DNA of 64,000 nucleotides from Hydrogenophilales bacterium (GCA_016195805.1 JACPYT010000016.1:1-64000); one strand, 5' to 3'. Shown: positions 45,469 through 54,337, counted from the stretch's first letter. Made by a program: numbers and translations. The notes: generated by a model not told the origin, from the letters alone.

Positions 45469-46194
45469 TCAGAACTCATATTCGACCTGCATCCGGAACG
45501 TGTTGTCCGGTGCGGCGTTCGATGCGCCGAACAGCCAGGCGGCGTTGTAACGGATGGCTTGGCGGTCGCCCACGTGGATTTTGCCGAAGATGGCCGGCCC
45601 TATCTTGTGGGCCTGCTCGCTCGCGGGCTCCCATTTGTCCCACGGGCCCATTTCGCCGAAGCCCTGCAGCCCGTATTCGAGGGCGGGCAGCCAGCGATAC
45701 TTCGCCTGCCACTGGTAGCCTACCTCGGCGGACCTCGATACTGCGGCATCGATGTGTTTCTCGAACAGGATGTTGGCGTTCAGCTGCAGCTTGCCGAATT
45801 CGGTCTGGAACAGCGGCCCGACTTTCAGCTCGGTGCCTTCGTCGCGGTTGCTGGGAACCTCGATCTCGGTGATGAGGCCGACATCCACCGGATATTTCCC
45901 GGTTTCGGTGAGCTGGAACTTGTTCTCCCATTCGAAGGCGTCGTAGCGGGTGCTGTTGCCTTCCTTGGCGTACTTCACGTAGATCTCGGTGAACCACCAG
46001 TCGTTGGCGCCGTAGCCCAATCCCAGCGAGCCCATGGATTGGCGCGGTGCGGTGTCGGAGGTGCCGTACTTGAGGTCGATTTCCTTCTCGCCTTTCTCGA
46101 CAGCGGGCGTGTAAATGTAGTCGGTGGGTTCTGCGCGGGCGGATTGCAGGCAAAGCAGGCCCAGCACAGCCATCAAGGCTGCGGTCGATTTCAT
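45469..46194 (-). CDS. Putative outer-membrane beta-barrel protein of the FTR1 iron operon
   Basis: The 241-residue protein has a signal peptide cleaved after QSARA. It is rich in alternating aromatic/polar strands (GLGYGANDWWFTEIYVKYAK) and ends MQVEYEF with a C-terminal Phe, typical of Omp85-inserted barrels. It lies 11 bases after the FTR1 permease and is followed by a strong terminator. A role in iron or cation passage or sensing is inferred from position; no named family was recognised. Confidence 0.75.
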   Translation of the reverse strand: MKSTAALMAVLGLLCLQSARAEPTDYIYTPAVEKGEKEIDLKYGTSDTAPRQSMGSLGLGYGANDWWFTEIYVKYAKEGNSTRYDAFEWENKFQLTETGKYPVDVGLITEIEVPSNRDEGTELKVGPLFQTEFGKLQLNANILFEKHIDAAVSRSAEVGYQWQAKYRWLPALEYGLQGFGEMGPWDKWEPASEQAHKIGPAIFGKIHVGDRQAIRYNAAWLFGASNAAPDNTFRMQVEYEF

Positions 46195-46205
46195 GGTGGT
46201 TCCTT

Positions 46206-47030
46206 TCAGACGGTCAGTTTGTTTGAGGTGGCGGTGCGACTCCAGCGCATCCCGGCCAGGATGACGAGGAATGTCAGCGTGTAGAACAGCACCTGCATGC
46301 CGCTGGGGCGCGCCTCATAGCCGGCGAAGAGGTGCAGCAGGTTGCCCAGGAACGAGTCCATGGGCAGCAGGGACGAGGAATCCCAGAGCGGGCTGACAAG
46401 CGAGCGGATGATGTCACCCTGGATCAGCAGGCGCGCCATCTGACCGGCCATGCCGGCCGCCAGGAAGAGAATCAGGACACTGGTGACGGTGAAGAAATGA
46501 CGCAGGGGGATGCGGGCAAGCCCCGAATACAGTGCCCAGCCCGCAGCGATGCCGGCCACCAGACCCAGCAGTCCGCCGCCCAGCATGGAGACACGGCTGG
46601 AACCGGCACTGGCGGCCAGACCGTAAAGGAACAGGGCGGTTTCCGAGCCTTCGCGGAGGACGGCCAGCGCGATCAGGATGGCCAGCGCCGACATTTCCCG
46701 TTGCCCCGATTTGACCGCGTTCCCCACCGACTTGGCCTGCGCGGCCATTTCGCGTCCATGGGTGGCCATCCAGATGTTGTGCCAGCCCAGCATCAGAACG
46801 GCGATGCCCAGAATGGCGGCGTTGAACAGTTCCTGGCCGGCGCCTTCGGCCAGATTGGCGATGGTCTCGGTCAGCCCCGCCACCACCAGAGAGCCGGCCA
46901 GGCCGACGCCCACGCCCACGGCGAGCCAGAGGTTGCGGCCGGACAGGCCGCGCGTGGCCGCCGCGATGATGCCGATGAGCAGGGCCGCCTCGAGGGTTTC
47001 CCTGAAAACGATGATGGCCGATCCGAACAT
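46206..47030 (-). CDS. FTR1 family high-affinity iron permease
   Basis: The 274-residue inner-membrane protein has seven hydrophobic segments and two REXXE iron motifs, FRETLEAAL (near residue 10) and LREGSETALF (near 128). These mark FTR1/EfeU proteins that move ferric iron after oxidation. Here it follows a periplasmic cupredoxin protein by four bases. The usual EfeO and haem peroxidase EfeB are missing, so the electron or ligand partner differs from the EfeUOB system. Confidence 0.92.
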   Translation of the reverse strand: MFGSAIIVFRETLEAALLIGIIAAATRGLSGRNLWLAVGVGVGLAGSLVVAGLTETIANLAEGAGQELFNAAILGIAVLMLGWHNIWMATHGREMAAQAKSVGNAVKSGQREMSALAILIALAVLREGSETALFLYGLAASAGSSRVSMLGGGLLGLVAGIAAGWALYSGLARIPLRHFFTVTSVLILFLAAGMAGQMARLLIQGDIIRSLVSPLWDSSSLLPMDSFLGNLLHLFAGYEARPSGMQVLFYTLTFLVILAGMRWSRTATSNKLTV

Positions 47031-47034
47031 ATGC

Positions 47035-47352
47035 TTACTCCGCCTCGATCACGCCGCGCGCGGTCTTCTCGTTGAATTCACCGTAGAAGGGGTATTTGCC
47101 GGGCGCGAGCGGGCCGATGTAGATCGTCGCCTTGCCATTGCCGGCGATCAGTTTTTCGCGGTTGAGTTCATGGCTTTCGAACTCTTCCGGCGTGCTGTCC
47201 TGATTGCTGACCACCAGCTTGACCTTCTTGCCGGCCGGCACCTTCAGCTCGGTCGGAGTGAAGCGATGGTCCTTGATCGTCAGGCCGAGTTCCAGATCGG
47301 CGGCCAGGCTAGCCAAGGGATACAGCAAACAGGCGAGGACAAGCGCTCTCAT
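47035..47352 (-). CDS. Periplasmic cupredoxin-domain protein
   Basis: The 105-residue protein has a signal peptide ending SLAA and a cupredoxin fold (about 20-105) with IKDHRFTPTELKVPAGKKV, EEFESHELNREK and GPLAPGKYPFYGEF. This is the Cupredoxin_1 type also found at the N-terminus of EfeO. The blue-copper Cys is absent; the acidic EEFESHE patch could bind iron or copper. First gene of the iron operon, with a Fur-like site upstream. Confidence 0.85.
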   Translation of the reverse strand: MRALVLACLLYPLASLAADLELGLTIKDHRFTPTELKVPAGKKVKLVVSNQDSTPEEFESHELNREKLIAGNGKATIYIGPLAPGKYPFYGEFNEKTARGVIEAE

Positions 47353-47376
47353 GGGTACTCCAGAAATTTGTCGTAT

Positions 47377-47397
47377 GGGTAACGATAATCGTTCTTA
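47377..47397 (-). promoter_or_regulatory. Putative Fur box before the iron operon
   Basis: AACGA-TAA-TCGTT (47381-47393) is a palindrome within an AT-rich stretch 28 bases before the cupredoxin start. It resembles part of the Fur consensus GATAATGATAATCATTATC and sits where a promoter is expected. Confidence 0.5.
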
Positions 47398-47515
47398 TTA
47401 ATATGCGCAAGAACTTTCTGAAGTGGTTGGTATCGGGCCCGCCCGTCATCAGTTAGCGTGCACCGGCCTTGTTCTAGGGGAAGGGCGGCTCGAGGGTTGG
47501 CCGTCTGCTTTTGCG

Positions 47516-48193
47516 TCAGGCGCTGCCCAGCGCATGCTTCCAGGTGCGCAGCGGAATGCAGGTCTGCAGGCGGTACACGGCGCGGTCGACCAGCGCGGCA
47601 TGGATTTCGTGGCCGACATTGGATGCCACGTCCAGCGTGGCGTCCCCCTGGTGTTGCGAAAGTCGCTCGTAGGCGGCGTAGGCATGAGCGACCGGAATGA
47701 TCCGGTCCTCCTTGCCGTGCAGCAGGTGCAAGGTGGTGAACTCGGGCGCCTGCTCGGGCAGCGTGGCGAAGCGGCCCGAAAATGCCAGCACCCGGCCGAC
47801 GCTGCCGTCATGCGCGATGCCGTATTCCAGGGCCATGATCGCGCCCTGCGAGAACCCGGCCAGCGCCGTGTCCGGCTGCATGACCTTGAAGCGTTCCTGC
47901 GCCTGCCGCACCAGGGCATGCAGGGCGGGCATGACCTCGGCCACGCGCGCGGCCCGGTTGTCCTCGGTTACCCCATCGATGGAGAACCATTGCCGGCCGC
48001 CGCTTCCCGTATCAAATGCGGTGAAGCCTTCCGGGAGCAGGCACGCCGCCTGGGGAAAGGCGGACCCGAGCGCTTCGGCCAGGGGCAGCAGGTCCGATGC
48101 CGTGCCGCCCACGCCATGCAGCAGGATGAACAGCTGTTTGACCGGCCCGGCCGCGGGCAGCAACTCGATCCCCTGAAAGGCAGCTTCAGTCAT
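47516..48193 (-). CDS. YpfH-like esterase (alpha/beta hydrolase)
   Basis: The 225-residue carboxylesterase is related to YpfH and phospholipase/carboxylesterases. The oxyanion motif is LLHGVGGTASD, nucleophile Ser lies in AGFSQGAIMAL near residue 114, catalytic Asp probably in GKEDRIIPVAHA and His in SNVGHEIH. No signal peptide is seen, so it is cytoplasmic. It lies 33 bases after the old yellow enzyme gene. Confidence 0.88.
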   Translation of the reverse strand: MTEAAFQGIELLPAAGPVKQLFILLHGVGGTASDLLPLAEALGSAFPQAACLLPEGFTAFDTGSGGRQWFSIDGVTEDNRAARVAEVMPALHALVRQAQERFKVMQPDTALAGFSQGAIMALEYGIAHDGSVGRVLAFSGRFATLPEQAPEFTTLHLLHGKEDRIIPVAHAYAAYERLSQHQGDATLDVASNVGHEIHAALVDRAVYRLQTCIPLRTWKHALGSA

Positions 48194-48226
48194 GGGCTGT
48201 CTCCGATATCGGCCTGGCTGCCGGCT

Positions 48227-49324
48227 TCATCCCGGCTTGAACAGATTCTTGAATGCCCGCGGTTGCGAACGCCAGTACTGTTTGGGCGCATCGATCTGCG
48301 CGCCCAGTTCCGCCGCCGCATGCCAGGGCCAACGTGGGTCGTAAAGCATACCGCGGGCGAGCGCCACCATGTCGGCCTGTCCCGCGGACACGATGGTTTC
48401 AGCTTGTTCCGGCTCGGTGATCAGGCCCACCGCGATCGTCGGCAGGCCGGTTTCCAGCTTGATCCGCTCGGCGAACGGAACCTGATAGCCCGGCTCGACC
48501 GGGATCTGTTGCAGCGGCGACAAGCCGCCGCTCGACACGTCGATGAATGCGCAGCCGCGGCGCTGCAGTTCCCTGGCGAACGCGACGCTCTGCTCGATCT
48601 CCCAGCCGCCGTCCACCCAGTCGGTGGCGGAAATGCGGATGCCCACCGGCAGGTCGGCCGGCAGCGCGGCGCGGACCGCGTCGAACACTTCGAGCGGAAA
48701 GCGCATGCGGTTCTCCAGCGTGCCGCCATAGCGGTCGTCGCGCGTATTCGACAGCGGCGACAGGAATTGATGTAGCAGATAGCCGTGCGCCGCGTGCAGT
48801 TCGATCACGTCCACGCCCAGCCGCTGCGCGCGTCGCGCCGCGGCCACGAAATCGTTGCGGATGCGCTGCAGTTCGGCCGCGTCCAGCGTGAGCGGCGGCG
48901 TATCGTCTGCCGCAAAGGGCAGGGCCGAGGGCGCAAGGGTTTGCCATCCGCCATCGCTTGGTGCGAGATGCTGGCCGCCCGCCCACGGCACCGCGGTGGA
49001 AGCCTTGCGGCCGGCGTGCGCCAGCTGCATGGCGACGGGAATCGGGGAATATTGCCGGACCGACTGCAGCACACGCGCCAGCGCCGCCTCCGTCTCGTCC
49101 GACCACAGGCCGAGGTCGTCGGGCGAGATGCGGCCTTCCGGCGCGACCGCGGTGGCTTCGATGAACATCAGGCCGGCGCCGGACAAGGCGAGATGGCCCA
49201 GGTGGATCAGGTGCCAGTCGGTGGCGCGGCCTTGGTCGGCGGAATACTGGCACATCGGCGCGATGACGATGCGGTTGTCCAGTTTCCGCGTGCCGAGGGT
49301 GATCGGAGAAAACAGGGTGCTCAC
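48227..49324 (-). CDS. NADH:flavin oxidoreductase / old yellow enzyme (YqjM-like)
   Basis: FMN-dependent ene-reductase of 365 residues. Family landmarks are RIVIAPMCQYSADQG (YqjM-type, with the Cys that tunes the flavin) and MQLAHAGRKAS. IELHAAHGYLLHQFLSPLSN carries the substrate His pair, and ALARGMLYDPRW lies at the FMN phosphate site. The start is a GTG at 49324 with GGGAG upstream; the open frame extends further only as an overlap. It probably reduces activated alkenes or quinones. Confidence 0.92.
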   Translation of the reverse strand: MSTLFSPITLGTRKLDNRIVIAPMCQYSADQGRATDWHLIHLGHLALSGAGLMFIEATAVAPEGRISPDDLGLWSDETEAALARVLQSVRQYSPIPVAMQLAHAGRKASTAVPWAGGQHLAPSDGGWQTLAPSALPFAADDTPPLTLDAAELQRIRNDFVAAARRAQRLGVDVIELHAAHGYLLHQFLSPLSNTRDDRYGGTLENRMRFPLEVFDAVRAALPADLPVGIRISATDWVDGGWEIEQSVAFARELQRRGCAFIDVSSGGLSPLQQIPVEPGYQVPFAERIKLETGLPTIAVGLITEPEQAETIVSAGQADMVALARGMLYDPRWPWHAAAELGAQIDAPKQYWRSQPRAFKNLFKPG

Positions 49325-49346
49325 AGTGAAAGACTCCCTTGCGTGT

Positions 49347-50141
49347 TCAATGTCCGGTGCCGTCCTGCCATACATAGGCATCCATCGCCAGCCCGCCATA
49401 AGCGAAGGGCGGCTGATGGCGGGTGGGCAGATCGCCGTTCGCCGCACCCAGCGCGACGAAAAACGGCAGCAAGTGCTCTTCGGTCGGATGGGCCGCCGCG
49501 CCATGGGGTGCGGCGCGATAGTCCAGCAGGGCCGCGGCGTCGCCTGACGACGCGTGCTCGGCCACCCAGTCGGCAAAGCGCTGCGCCTGCGGCAACGGCG
49601 CATGATCGTCTGTCGCATGCCAATCCAGCCAGCCGAAGTTGTGCGTGATCGAACCGGTGGCGAGGATGAGCACGCCCTCGTCGCGTAGCGGGGCAAGGGC
49701 CTGCCCCAACGCAAAATGGGCGGCCGGGCTGGCGTTGCGCACCAGCGAGAGCTGCGTCACCGGCACATCGGCCTGCGGAAACATTGCCGACAGCGGCACC
49801 CAGGCACCGTGATCGAGCCCGCGGCCGGGATGGAGCTCGGCCGCCGTGCCGGCTGCGGTCAACAGGGCGATGGCACGCTCGGCCAGCACCGGTGCGCCCG
49901 GCGCGGGATACGTCATGGCATGGAGCACCGGCGAGAAACCCGAGAAGTCGTGAATCGTTTCCGGCGCCCCCGACAGGCTGGCGGTGGGTAGGCGAGCTTC
50001 CCAGTGCGCCGAGATCGCGAGGATCGCCGCTGGCCGCGGGATGGCCCGGCCGATCCCGCGCCAGCAGGCCACGGCCTCCGGCGCCTTCAGCAAGGCATCG
50101 GGGGCGCCGTGGGACACGAACACGACGGGCAGGCGAGACAT
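49347..50141 (-). CDS. DODA-type extradiol dioxygenase (YgiD/LigB family)
   Basis: The 264-residue class III extradiol dioxygenase family protein has metal-ligand His in FVSHGAPDALL and SAHWEA, plus HDFSGFS and catalytic-region His in GLDHGAWVPLSAMFP. Relatives include E. coli YgiD and plant 4,5-DOPA dioxygenase. The fold is shared with MEMO1, represented by AmrB at 34352. The ATG at 50141 is chosen for GGAG; an ATG at 50153 is possible. The native substrate is not evident. Confidence 0.9.
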   Translation of the reverse strand: MSRLPVVFVSHGAPDALLKAPEAVACWRGIGRAIPRPAAILAISAHWEARLPTASLSGAPETIHDFSGFSPVLHAMTYPAPGAPVLAERAIALLTAAGTAAELHPGRGLDHGAWVPLSAMFPQADVPVTQLSLVRNASPAAHFALGQALAPLRDEGVLILATGSITHNFGWLDWHATDDHAPLPQAQRFADWVAEHASSGDAAALLDYRAAPHGAAAHPTEEHLLPFFVALGAANGDLPTRHQPPFAYGGLAMDAYVWQDGTGH

Positions 50142-50173
50142 ATCGGACTCCATTCTCCGCCAGAGGCGGCGGT

Positions 50174-50749
50174 TTACTGCTTGTTGACCGCGACCGCTTC
50201 CATCGGGATCTCGAGGGTCACGTCATCGGACACATAGGGCGCGTACTTGCCCATGTTGAATTCGGTGCGCTTGATCTTGGTCACCGCATTGGCGCCGATC
50301 GCGTCCTTCTTCATGATCGGATGCGGCATCGCCTGGAACGAGGTGACGGTCAGCGTCACCGGCTTGGTGATGCCCTTGATCGTCAGGTTGCCGTCGACCG
50401 AGACCGGCTTGTCGCCGTCGAATTTCACGGACGTCGACTTGAACGTGATGGTCGGGTACTTCGCGGTATCGAAGAAATCCTCGTCCTGGATATGCTGATT
50501 CAGCAGGGCGTAGCCGGTGTTCACCGACTTGGCGTCGATGGTGACGTCCACCGAGCCCGTTTTGGCGGCCTTGTCGAACACGATCGTGCCGCTGGTCTTG
50601 TCGAAGCTGTGCACCTGGTTGGAATAGCCGAAATGGTTGTACTCGAAGCGCGGCTGGGTGTGCGTGGTATCGATGATGTAGGTTTCCGGCGCGGCGAAGG
50701 CGCTGGCGGCGAAGGAAGCGAAGGCAAGGGCGATTGCGAGTTTCTTCAT
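50174..50749 (-). CDS. YceI family periplasmic protein (first copy)
   Basis: The 191-residue protein has a clear signal peptide (MKKLAIALAFASFAASAFAA) and a YceI lipocalin-like domain with YIIDTTHTQPRFEYNHFG, TFKSTSVKFDGDKPVSVDGN and GKYAPYVSDDVTLEIPMEA. YceI proteins bind isoprenoid-type lipids such as polyprenyl quinones. It lies next to a second YceI gene and upstream of redox genes transcribed the same way. Confidence 0.93.
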   Translation of the reverse strand: MKKLAIALAFASFAASAFAAPETYIIDTTHTQPRFEYNHFGYSNQVHSFDKTSGTIVFDKAAKTGSVDVTIDAKSVNTGYALLNQHIQDEDFFDTAKYPTITFKSTSVKFDGDKPVSVDGNLTIKGITKPVTLTVTSFQAMPHPIMKKDAIGANAVTKIKRTEFNMGKYAPYVSDDVTLEIPMEAVAVNKQ

Positions 50750-50784
50750 GGTGTTTCTCCTGGGTGAAAAATGAGTGAGTGGAA

Positions 50785-51417
50785 CTACTTCTTGCCGGCA
50801 GCCGCAGCGGCCACCAGCCGGAACTTGATTTGCACTTCGTTGGCGACGGTGCCGTAGTCGGCCCACATGCCTTCGCCGATGCCATAGTCGCCGCGCTTCA
50901 GCACGAAGCTGCCTTCGAACACGCCGAGATTGCCTTCCTGCCTGAACGTGGCCGGCGTTTTCGCGTCAAGGGTGCGGCCCTTGATGCTCATCTTGCCCGC
51001 CACCTCGAAGCGGTTGTTGCCCAGCGGCTTGATCGAGGAAGACACGAAGCGCGCGACGGGAAACTGCCTGGTGTTGAACCAGAGCTTGCCCGCCACCTCG
51101 TCGTTGCCCTCGGGGAACCCGGTATCGACGCTGGCGAGCTCGATGGCGATTTCGGCCTGGGCGAGCGCCGGCTTCGCCGGGTCGAAATCGATGCGCCCGC
51201 CGAAGCGGTTGAAGCGCCCGTTGATCGGCACGTTCATCTGCTTGTAGGCGAACGTCACCGTGCTCTTGTCGGGCTGGAGCTGGTTGAATTCGGTTGCGTG
51301 GGCGCCGGCGGCCAGCAGCAGGGCGGCCAGGCCTGCTGCTGCCGCGATGCGCGTTGCGCGAGGCTTCAAGAAAATGCTCATCGGGTTTCCGGATGAAGGG
51401 CGGGCGGCGTGTTTCAT
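50785..51417 (-). CDS. YceI family periplasmic protein (second copy)
   Basis: The 210-residue protein has a long signal peptide ending AAGAHA and a YceI domain with STVTFAYKQMNVPINGRF, RIDFDPAKPALAQAEI and VLKRGDYGIGEGMWADYG. It is clearly divergent from its neighbour at 50174. The ATG at 51417 has AGGAG seven bases upstream; the ATG at 51381 is weaker. Divergent from the LysR gene, which probably controls it. Confidence 0.92.
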   Translation of the reverse strand: MKHAARPSSGNPMSIFLKPRATRIAAAAGLAALLLAAGAHATEFNQLQPDKSTVTFAYKQMNVPINGRFNRFGGRIDFDPAKPALAQAEIAIELASVDTGFPEGNDEVAGKLWFNTRQFPVARFVSSSIKPLGNNRFEVAGKMSIKGRTLDAKTPATFRQEGNLGVFEGSFVLKRGDYGIGEGMWADYGTVANEVQIKFRLVAAAAAGKK

Positions 51418-51501
51418 GTATGAGCTCCTGAGTGTGGGCGGATACGATAGGTTCACTGTACGCAAGCCGGAGGTCCGGAAATAGGCTACATTTCGCAAAT
51501 T

Positions 51502-51524
51502 ATTGTTGCTCTCAAAGCAACAAT
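51502..51524. promoter_or_regulatory. Palindromic LysR operator candidate
   Basis: ATTGTTGCT (51502-51510), CTCAA, AGCAACAAT (51516-51524) is a perfect nine-base inverted repeat containing a T-N11-A motif. It ends 15 bases before the LysR start and lies in the divergent promoter with the yceI gene. Confidence 0.7.
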
Positions 51525-51539
51525 TGAGCGGAGGCATTC

Positions 51540-52454
51540 ATGGATCGACTCGACAGCATGCGGCTGTTCGTGCGGGTGGCCGAACTCGGAAGCTTTTCCG
51601 CCGTGGCGCAGCAGATGAACGTGGCGCGCTCGGTGGTGACGCGGCAGGTGGCGGCACTGGAGGCGCACCTCGGCACCAAGCTACTGGCCCGCAGCACGCG
51701 GCGCCTGAGCCTCACCTCGGCCGGCGCGACCTATCTGGAAAAATGCCGCGAAATCCTCGGCCTGGTGGATGCTGCCGAAGCCGGCCTGACCGAAGACAGC
51801 CAGGCGCCGCGTGGTCACCTCCGGATCACCCTGCCGTTCTCCTTCGGCATCCGCCAGCTGATGCCGATGTTCGGCAACTTCATGACCGCCAACCCGGAGA
51901 TCTCGGTCGAACTGGAATTCAGCGATCGCCGCACCAATCTGATCGAAGGCGGATTCGATCTCGCCATCCGCATCACCGATCGGCTCGAGCCGGGCGACGT
52001 GGCGCGCAAGATCGGCAGCAGCCGCGGCGCCGTCGTGGCCGCGCCCGACTATGTGAAACGCCAGGGCCGTCCCCGCCATCCCCGCGACCTGATCAAGCAC
52101 GAATGCTTCGGCTATGTGCTCGCTTCGCGCTCCGGCTGGGCCTTTCTCATCGACGGCAAGACGGAATGGTTCCCGGTGGCCGGACGCCTCGAAGCCAACA
52201 GCGGCGATGCCCTGCTTGCCGCTGCGGTCGGCGGGCTCGGCATCACCCACCTCCCCACCTTCATCGTCGAAGCGGCCGTGCGCGAACACCAGCTGGACAT
52301 TCTGCTGCCGGCGTTCCGCACCCCGGAGCTGGGGATCTATGCCGTCTTCCCGAGCAATCGCTACGTGCCGCATCGCGTCAGGGCGTTGGTCGAATACCTC
52401 GCCCAGCGGATCGGCTACAAGCCGCCGTGGGACGAAATCCTGCCAAACGGATAG
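51540..52454 (+). CDS. LysR family transcriptional regulator
   Basis: The 304-residue regulator has an N-terminal winged HTH (about 1-60, FSAVAQQMNVARSVVTRQVAALE) and a periplasmic-binding-like effector domain (about 90-295). LysR regulators commonly control the divergent gene and themselves. A palindrome at 51502-51524 fits this. The divergent genes are the yceI pair and the old-yellow-enzyme/dioxygenase/esterase cluster, suggesting response to a quinone or electrophile (inference). Confidence 0.93.
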   Translation: MDRLDSMRLFVRVAELGSFSAVAQQMNVARSVVTRQVAALEAHLGTKLLARSTRRLSLTSAGATYLEKCREILGLVDAAEAGLTEDSQAPRGHLRITLPFSFGIRQLMPMFGNFMTANPEISVELEFSDRRTNLIEGGFDLAIRITDRLEPGDVARKIGSSRGAVVAAPDYVKRQGRPRHPRDLIKHECFGYVLASRSGWAFLIDGKTEWFPVAGRLEANSGDALLAAAVGGLGITHLPTFIVEAAVREHQLDILLPAFRTPELGIYAVFPSNRYVPHRVRALVEYLAQRIGYKPPWDEILPNG

Positions 52455-52584
52455 CGTCGTTGCCGTCGCCGTCTGATTGTCGGGCGACGCAGCCGGTCTG
52501 GCTTGAAGGGGCCGCCGCATCGGTTACACTCGGGCAGAAGCCAGATAAAAAGCACACCATCCGATCCACGCGCATATCCAAGGC

Positions 52585-52974
52585 ATGACCGCACCCGCAA
52601 AACCCTGTCCCTTCTGCCAACTCGATCCCCACCGCATCGTTGCCGAAGATGAATTCGCCGTGGCCTACCGCGATGGTTTCCCCGTCTCACTCGGCCACAC
52701 CGTCATCATCCCGCGTCGCCACGTCGCCACCCTGTTCGAGGCCACCGAAGCCGAGCAGGCCGCGCTGCTCAGGATGCTTGCGCAAGCCAAGGCCATCCTC
52801 GACAAACACCACCAGCCCGATGGCTACAATATCGGCATCAACCACGGCCCGGCCGGCGGTCAGACCGTCCCGCACCTGCACATCCACCTCATCCCGCGCT
52901 ACCGCGGCGACAAGGAAGACCCGCGCGGCGGGGTGCGCTGGGTGCTGCCGGACAAGGCGAAATACTGGGCGTGA
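52585..52974 (+). CDS. HIT family protein (nucleotide hydrolase/transferase)
   Basis: The 129-residue protein has the histidine triad HLHIHLIPRY and upstream CPFCQLDPHRIVAEDEFAV and HTVIIPRRHVATLFEA typical of HIT hydrolases acting on nucleotide phosphoramidates or dinucleotides. The N-terminal CPFC may bind zinc. Stand-alone gene, 65 bases before the rhodanese gene. Confidence 0.92.
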   Translation: MTAPAKPCPFCQLDPHRIVAEDEFAVAYRDGFPVSLGHTVIIPRRHVATLFEATEAEQAALLRMLAQAKAILDKHHQPDGYNIGINHGPAGGQTVPHLHIHLIPRYRGDKEDPRGGVRWVLPDKAKYWA

Positions 52975-53039
52975 TGCGCGCGGACACGCATTCTGATATT
53001 TTTGCGGCTTTTTCGACCACAGTTCCTGGAGTATCCACG

Positions 53040-53462
53040 ATGTACAACACCTTCAAACCCGAACAGCCCATGGGCCTGATGGACTTCGTCCGCGCCGCCA
53101 AATCCTGCATCAAGGAAATTCCGCCGCGGACGCTGCTGGACAAACTCAATGCCAAGGAAGACCTGCTGCTGCTCGACGTGCGTGAGCACGGCGAATTCGA
53201 GCAAGGCCACATCAAGGGGGCTCATTTGGTGCCGCGCGGCATCCTCGAGGCCGCAGCCGACCCCGCCTATCCCAAGCATCTGCCCGAACTGGCTGCGGCC
53301 CGCGACCGTCAGGTCGTCGTCTACTGTGCCACCAGCGGCCGTTCCGCCATGGCGGCCGCCGTGTTGCAGATGATGGGGTTCAAGAACGTGCTGAACATGG
53401 AAGGCGGCTATACCCGCTGGGTCGACGACGGCATGCCGCAGGAGCACGAAGCCACCTATTGA
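53040..53462 (+). CDS. Rhodanese-like domain protein
   Basis: The 140-residue single-domain sulfurtransferase has LLLDVREHGEFEQGHIKGA and the active-site loop VVYCATSGRSAMAA with catalytic Cys. An N-terminal extension of about 40 residues precedes the domain. The start at 53040 has GGAG upstream; an ATG at 52971 overlaps the HIT gene and is less likely. A terminator follows at 53509. Confidence 0.92.
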   Translation: MYNTFKPEQPMGLMDFVRAAKSCIKEIPPRTLLDKLNAKEDLLLLDVREHGEFEQGHIKGAHLVPRGILEAAADPAYPKHLPELAAARDRQVVVYCATSGRSAMAAAVLQMMGFKNVLNMEGGYTRWVDDGMPQEHEATY

Positions 53463-53508
53463 TTGATCCTGAGCAGACGAAGGCGCCGGCATATGGCTGG
53501 CAAAAATG

Positions 53509-53534
53509 AAAGGCCCGCAGCGATGCGGGCCTTT
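53509..53534 (+). terminator. Rho-independent terminator after the rhodanese gene
   Basis: AAAGGCCCGCA (53509-53519) pairs with TGCGGGCCTTT (53524-53534). The stem is followed by CTGTATT on the plus strand and preceded by A-rich sequence, so it could work both ways. The remainder to 53734 holds no obvious element besides an AAGGAG ribosome site. Confidence 0.85.
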
Positions 53535-53734
53535 CTGTATTGAGCATCCCGCATCGGGTTGCCCATCTGCTATACATCGATTATTGGTGCAATCTGCGCA
53601 ATTGCTGCCAAAGCGCCGTCAACGACCGTGGCGGTTCACCTCTCAACGTACGGAAACCCGTTCTCCCCAAGCTCCCTGTGAACGGATCCGCATCATTAAG
53701 CGGGGCATCCGACGAACAGCCAAGGAGTGACATC

Positions 53735-54337
53735 ATGGATACACAATGGAACGTGGCGGGCACATACTTTGAATCCTGCAACTGCGAGGCGGCTTGTCCG
53801 TGCGTGTTCACGAGTCCACCGACCGAGGGCGACTGCAAGGCGCTGATCGGCTGGCATATCGATCAAGGCAGGTTCGCCGATATCGCGCTCGATGGATTCA
53901 ATGCCGCGCTGTTTGCATTTGCGCCCGGACACATGCTGCAAACCAAATGGAAAGTCGCCTTGTACGTCGATGAAAGGGCCGATGCCAGGCAGCAGGATGC
54001 CCTCACGAAGATATTCTCGGGTGCGGCCGGCGGCCACCTCTCTGCGCTGGCGCCCTTGATCGGCGAGGTCCTCGGCGTCAGGAGCGCCGCCATCGATTAC
54101 CGCCTCGCAGGCAAGCAGCGCAGCCTGACCATTCCGCAGGTGGCACACATGGAAATCGAGGCGATGGCCGGCCAGGGGGGCGAGGAGGTCACGCTTTCCA
54201 ATGTCCCGTTCACGCCGGTGCCCGGCTATCCCGCAGTGGTGTGCCAATCGAAGCGCCTGAGCTTCCACGATCACGGTTTCGATGTGGAAATTTCCAGAAA
54301 GAATGGGTTCTATTCCCCCTTCAGCTACCAGGCCTGA
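53735..54337 (+). CDS. DUF1326 domain-containing protein
   Basis: The 200-residue protein has the DUF1326 Cys-rich start, AGTYFESCNCEAACPCVF (five Cys in the first 30 residues), and a conserved middle GWHIDQGRFADIALDGFN. No membrane segment is visible. An AAGGAG site precedes the ATG at 53735. It overlaps the DUF2182 gene; the two are a recurrent pair in proteobacteria. The Cys cluster suggests metal binding; the function is unestablished. Confidence 0.88.
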   Translation: MDTQWNVAGTYFESCNCEAACPCVFTSPPTEGDCKALIGWHIDQGRFADIALDGFNAALFAFAPGHMLQTKWKVALYVDERADARQQDALTKIFSGAAGGHLSALAPLIGEVLGVRSAAIDYRLAGKQRSLTIPQVAHMEIEAMAGQGGEEVTLSNVPFTPVPGYPAVVCQSKRLSFHDHGFDVEISRKNGFYSPFSYQA

